Source: Desulfobulbaceae bacterium
GTDB taxonomy: Bacteria; Desulfobacterota; Desulfobulbia; Desulfobulbales; SURF-16
DNA length: 5,819 nucleotides
NCBI GenBank assembly: GCA_021160685.1
Contig: JAGHCC010000202.1
Coordinates: forward strand, 1-5,819
Direction: 5' to 3'
Position 1 is the stretch's first letter, and each line of letters begins with the position of its first letter. The notes beneath the pieces were generated by a model. That model ran no database searches. It saw nothing but the letters and a program-made list of their open reading frames with translations, and was not told where the DNA came from. Positions 5,233 to 5,819 of this stretch are shown piece after piece. Both the position numbers and the translations under genes were made by a program.

Positions 5233-5819
5233 CAGACAAATAGAGTTTTGACGGCCTCGGCATCTTCCGCCATTGTAAAAATTTTCAGCTGGTCGCCTGC
5301 CTGAATAACAGTTTCACCGGAGGGAATAACAAGACTCCTTCCCCGCTTGACCACACCGATGATCGCCTTGGCCTTAAATTTCAAATCCATCACCCTGGTA
5401 TCCGGAAAGCTTTCCGGCAGGGTCAACCGCAGCACCTCACCCTGCCCCCCTTCCACCAGGGCCAAAATGTTCACATCACGAGCCTGCACCCGGTTAAGAA
5501 GTTCTGTGAGGGCTGATTCCCTGGGAGAAACCACGACATCAACACCGACCCGTTCAAAAAGTTGCCCGGTCCGCTCATTGCTCACCCTGGTAATAATCCG
5601 CCTATCCGAACAGAGTTGCTTAACCAGCAGGGAACAGAGTAAATTTTTTTCGTCATTATTGGTAATGCAAACGATAACATCGGCTTCGCCAACCGATTCT
5701 CTCTCAAGCAGTTCCAAATCGGTTCCGTCTCCATTCAGGATAAGACTTTTCTTCAGGTTATCAGCAAGAAAAACACAGCGAGCTTTGTCGTGTTCAATAA
5801 TTTTCACCCTGATCCCGGC
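5232..5819 (-). CDS. trkA: Trk potassium uptake regulator TrkA, C-terminal part (5' end outside window)
   Basis: TrkA is the cytoplasmic, nucleotide-binding regulatory subunit that gates the TrkH potassium channel. The reading frame is open to the window edge and gives 195 residues, so about half of the usual ~450-residue protein is missing; the GTG at 5807 is an internal valine codon, not a start. The visible part begins inside the second RCK_N (NAD-binding) domain: a beta strand AGIRVKIIEHD ending in the acidic pair typical of dinucleotide folds, then the family motif GDGTDLELL, an ITNNDEKN segment and VSPRESAL. The last ~75 residues, from about VNILALVEGG, form an RCK_C domain ending in GDQLKIFTMAEDAEAV. 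The GxGxxG loop lies upstream, outside the window. The TGA stop shares its A with the ATG of trkH (TGATG), indicating translational coupling. The match to the second half of TrkA, rather than a single-unit KtrA, is by recalled motif similarity. Confidence 0.93.
   Translation of the reverse strand, partial: AGIRVKIIEHDKARCVFLADNLKKSLILNGDGTDLELLERESVGEADVIVCITNNDEKNLLCSLLVKQLCSDRRIITRVSNERTGQLFERVGVDVVVSPRESALTELLNRVQARDVNILALVEGGQGEVLRLTLPESFPDTRVMDLKFKAKAIIGVVKRGRSLVIPSGETVIQAGDQLKIFTMAEDAEAVKTLFV

Overview
All genes in this window lie on the minus strand, so transcription runs from high to low coordinates. Base composition looks close to balanced by eye. The gene set (two-part Trk potassium system, CbpA/CbpM co-chaperone pair, FeoA-type domains, an AmmeMemoRadiSam radical SAM enzyme) suggests a Gram-negative, probably anaerobic bacterium. 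My best guess is Desulfobacterota, possibly Desulfobulbales, but this rests on protein style alone and is low confidence.

Layout in transcription order. (1) 5819-5232: C-terminal part of TrkA, cut by the window edge. (2) 5232-3766: complete TrkH channel, sharing one base with trkA. (3) 3736-2795: CbpA-type DnaJ homologue, 29 bases after trkH. (4) 2798-2439: CbpM-like modulator, overlapping cbpA by four bases. These four look like one transcription unit. (5) A 102-base intergenic stretch with an inverted repeat and a spaced direct repeat precedes 2336-1608, an unusual protein made of three FeoA-like (small SH3-like) domains. (6) 1544-1224: small, very acidic protein of unknown function. (7) 1188-175: radical SAM enzyme of the AmmeMemoRadiSam family. 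(8) 70-1: first 23 codons of a gene leaving the window, possibly a small heat-shock protein, preceded by a good sigma-32-like promoter candidate and a strong ribosome binding site.

Working together: TrkA and TrkH form a potassium uptake system (NAD-binding regulator plus channel). CbpA is an Hsp70 co-chaperone and CbpM is its known type of inhibitor. The heat-shock-like promoter at the low end, if real, would extend the proteostasis theme. The FeoA-like, acidic and radical SAM genes are co-oriented with modest gaps, but no shared function can be shown from sequence. I see no mobile elements, CRISPR arrays, tRNA or rRNA genes, and no convincing intrinsic terminator. No stretch longer than about 105 bases lacks a gene. 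I did not find a clear new multi-gene system; the triple-FeoA protein, the acidic small protein and the regulatory region at 71-174 deserve the closest look.
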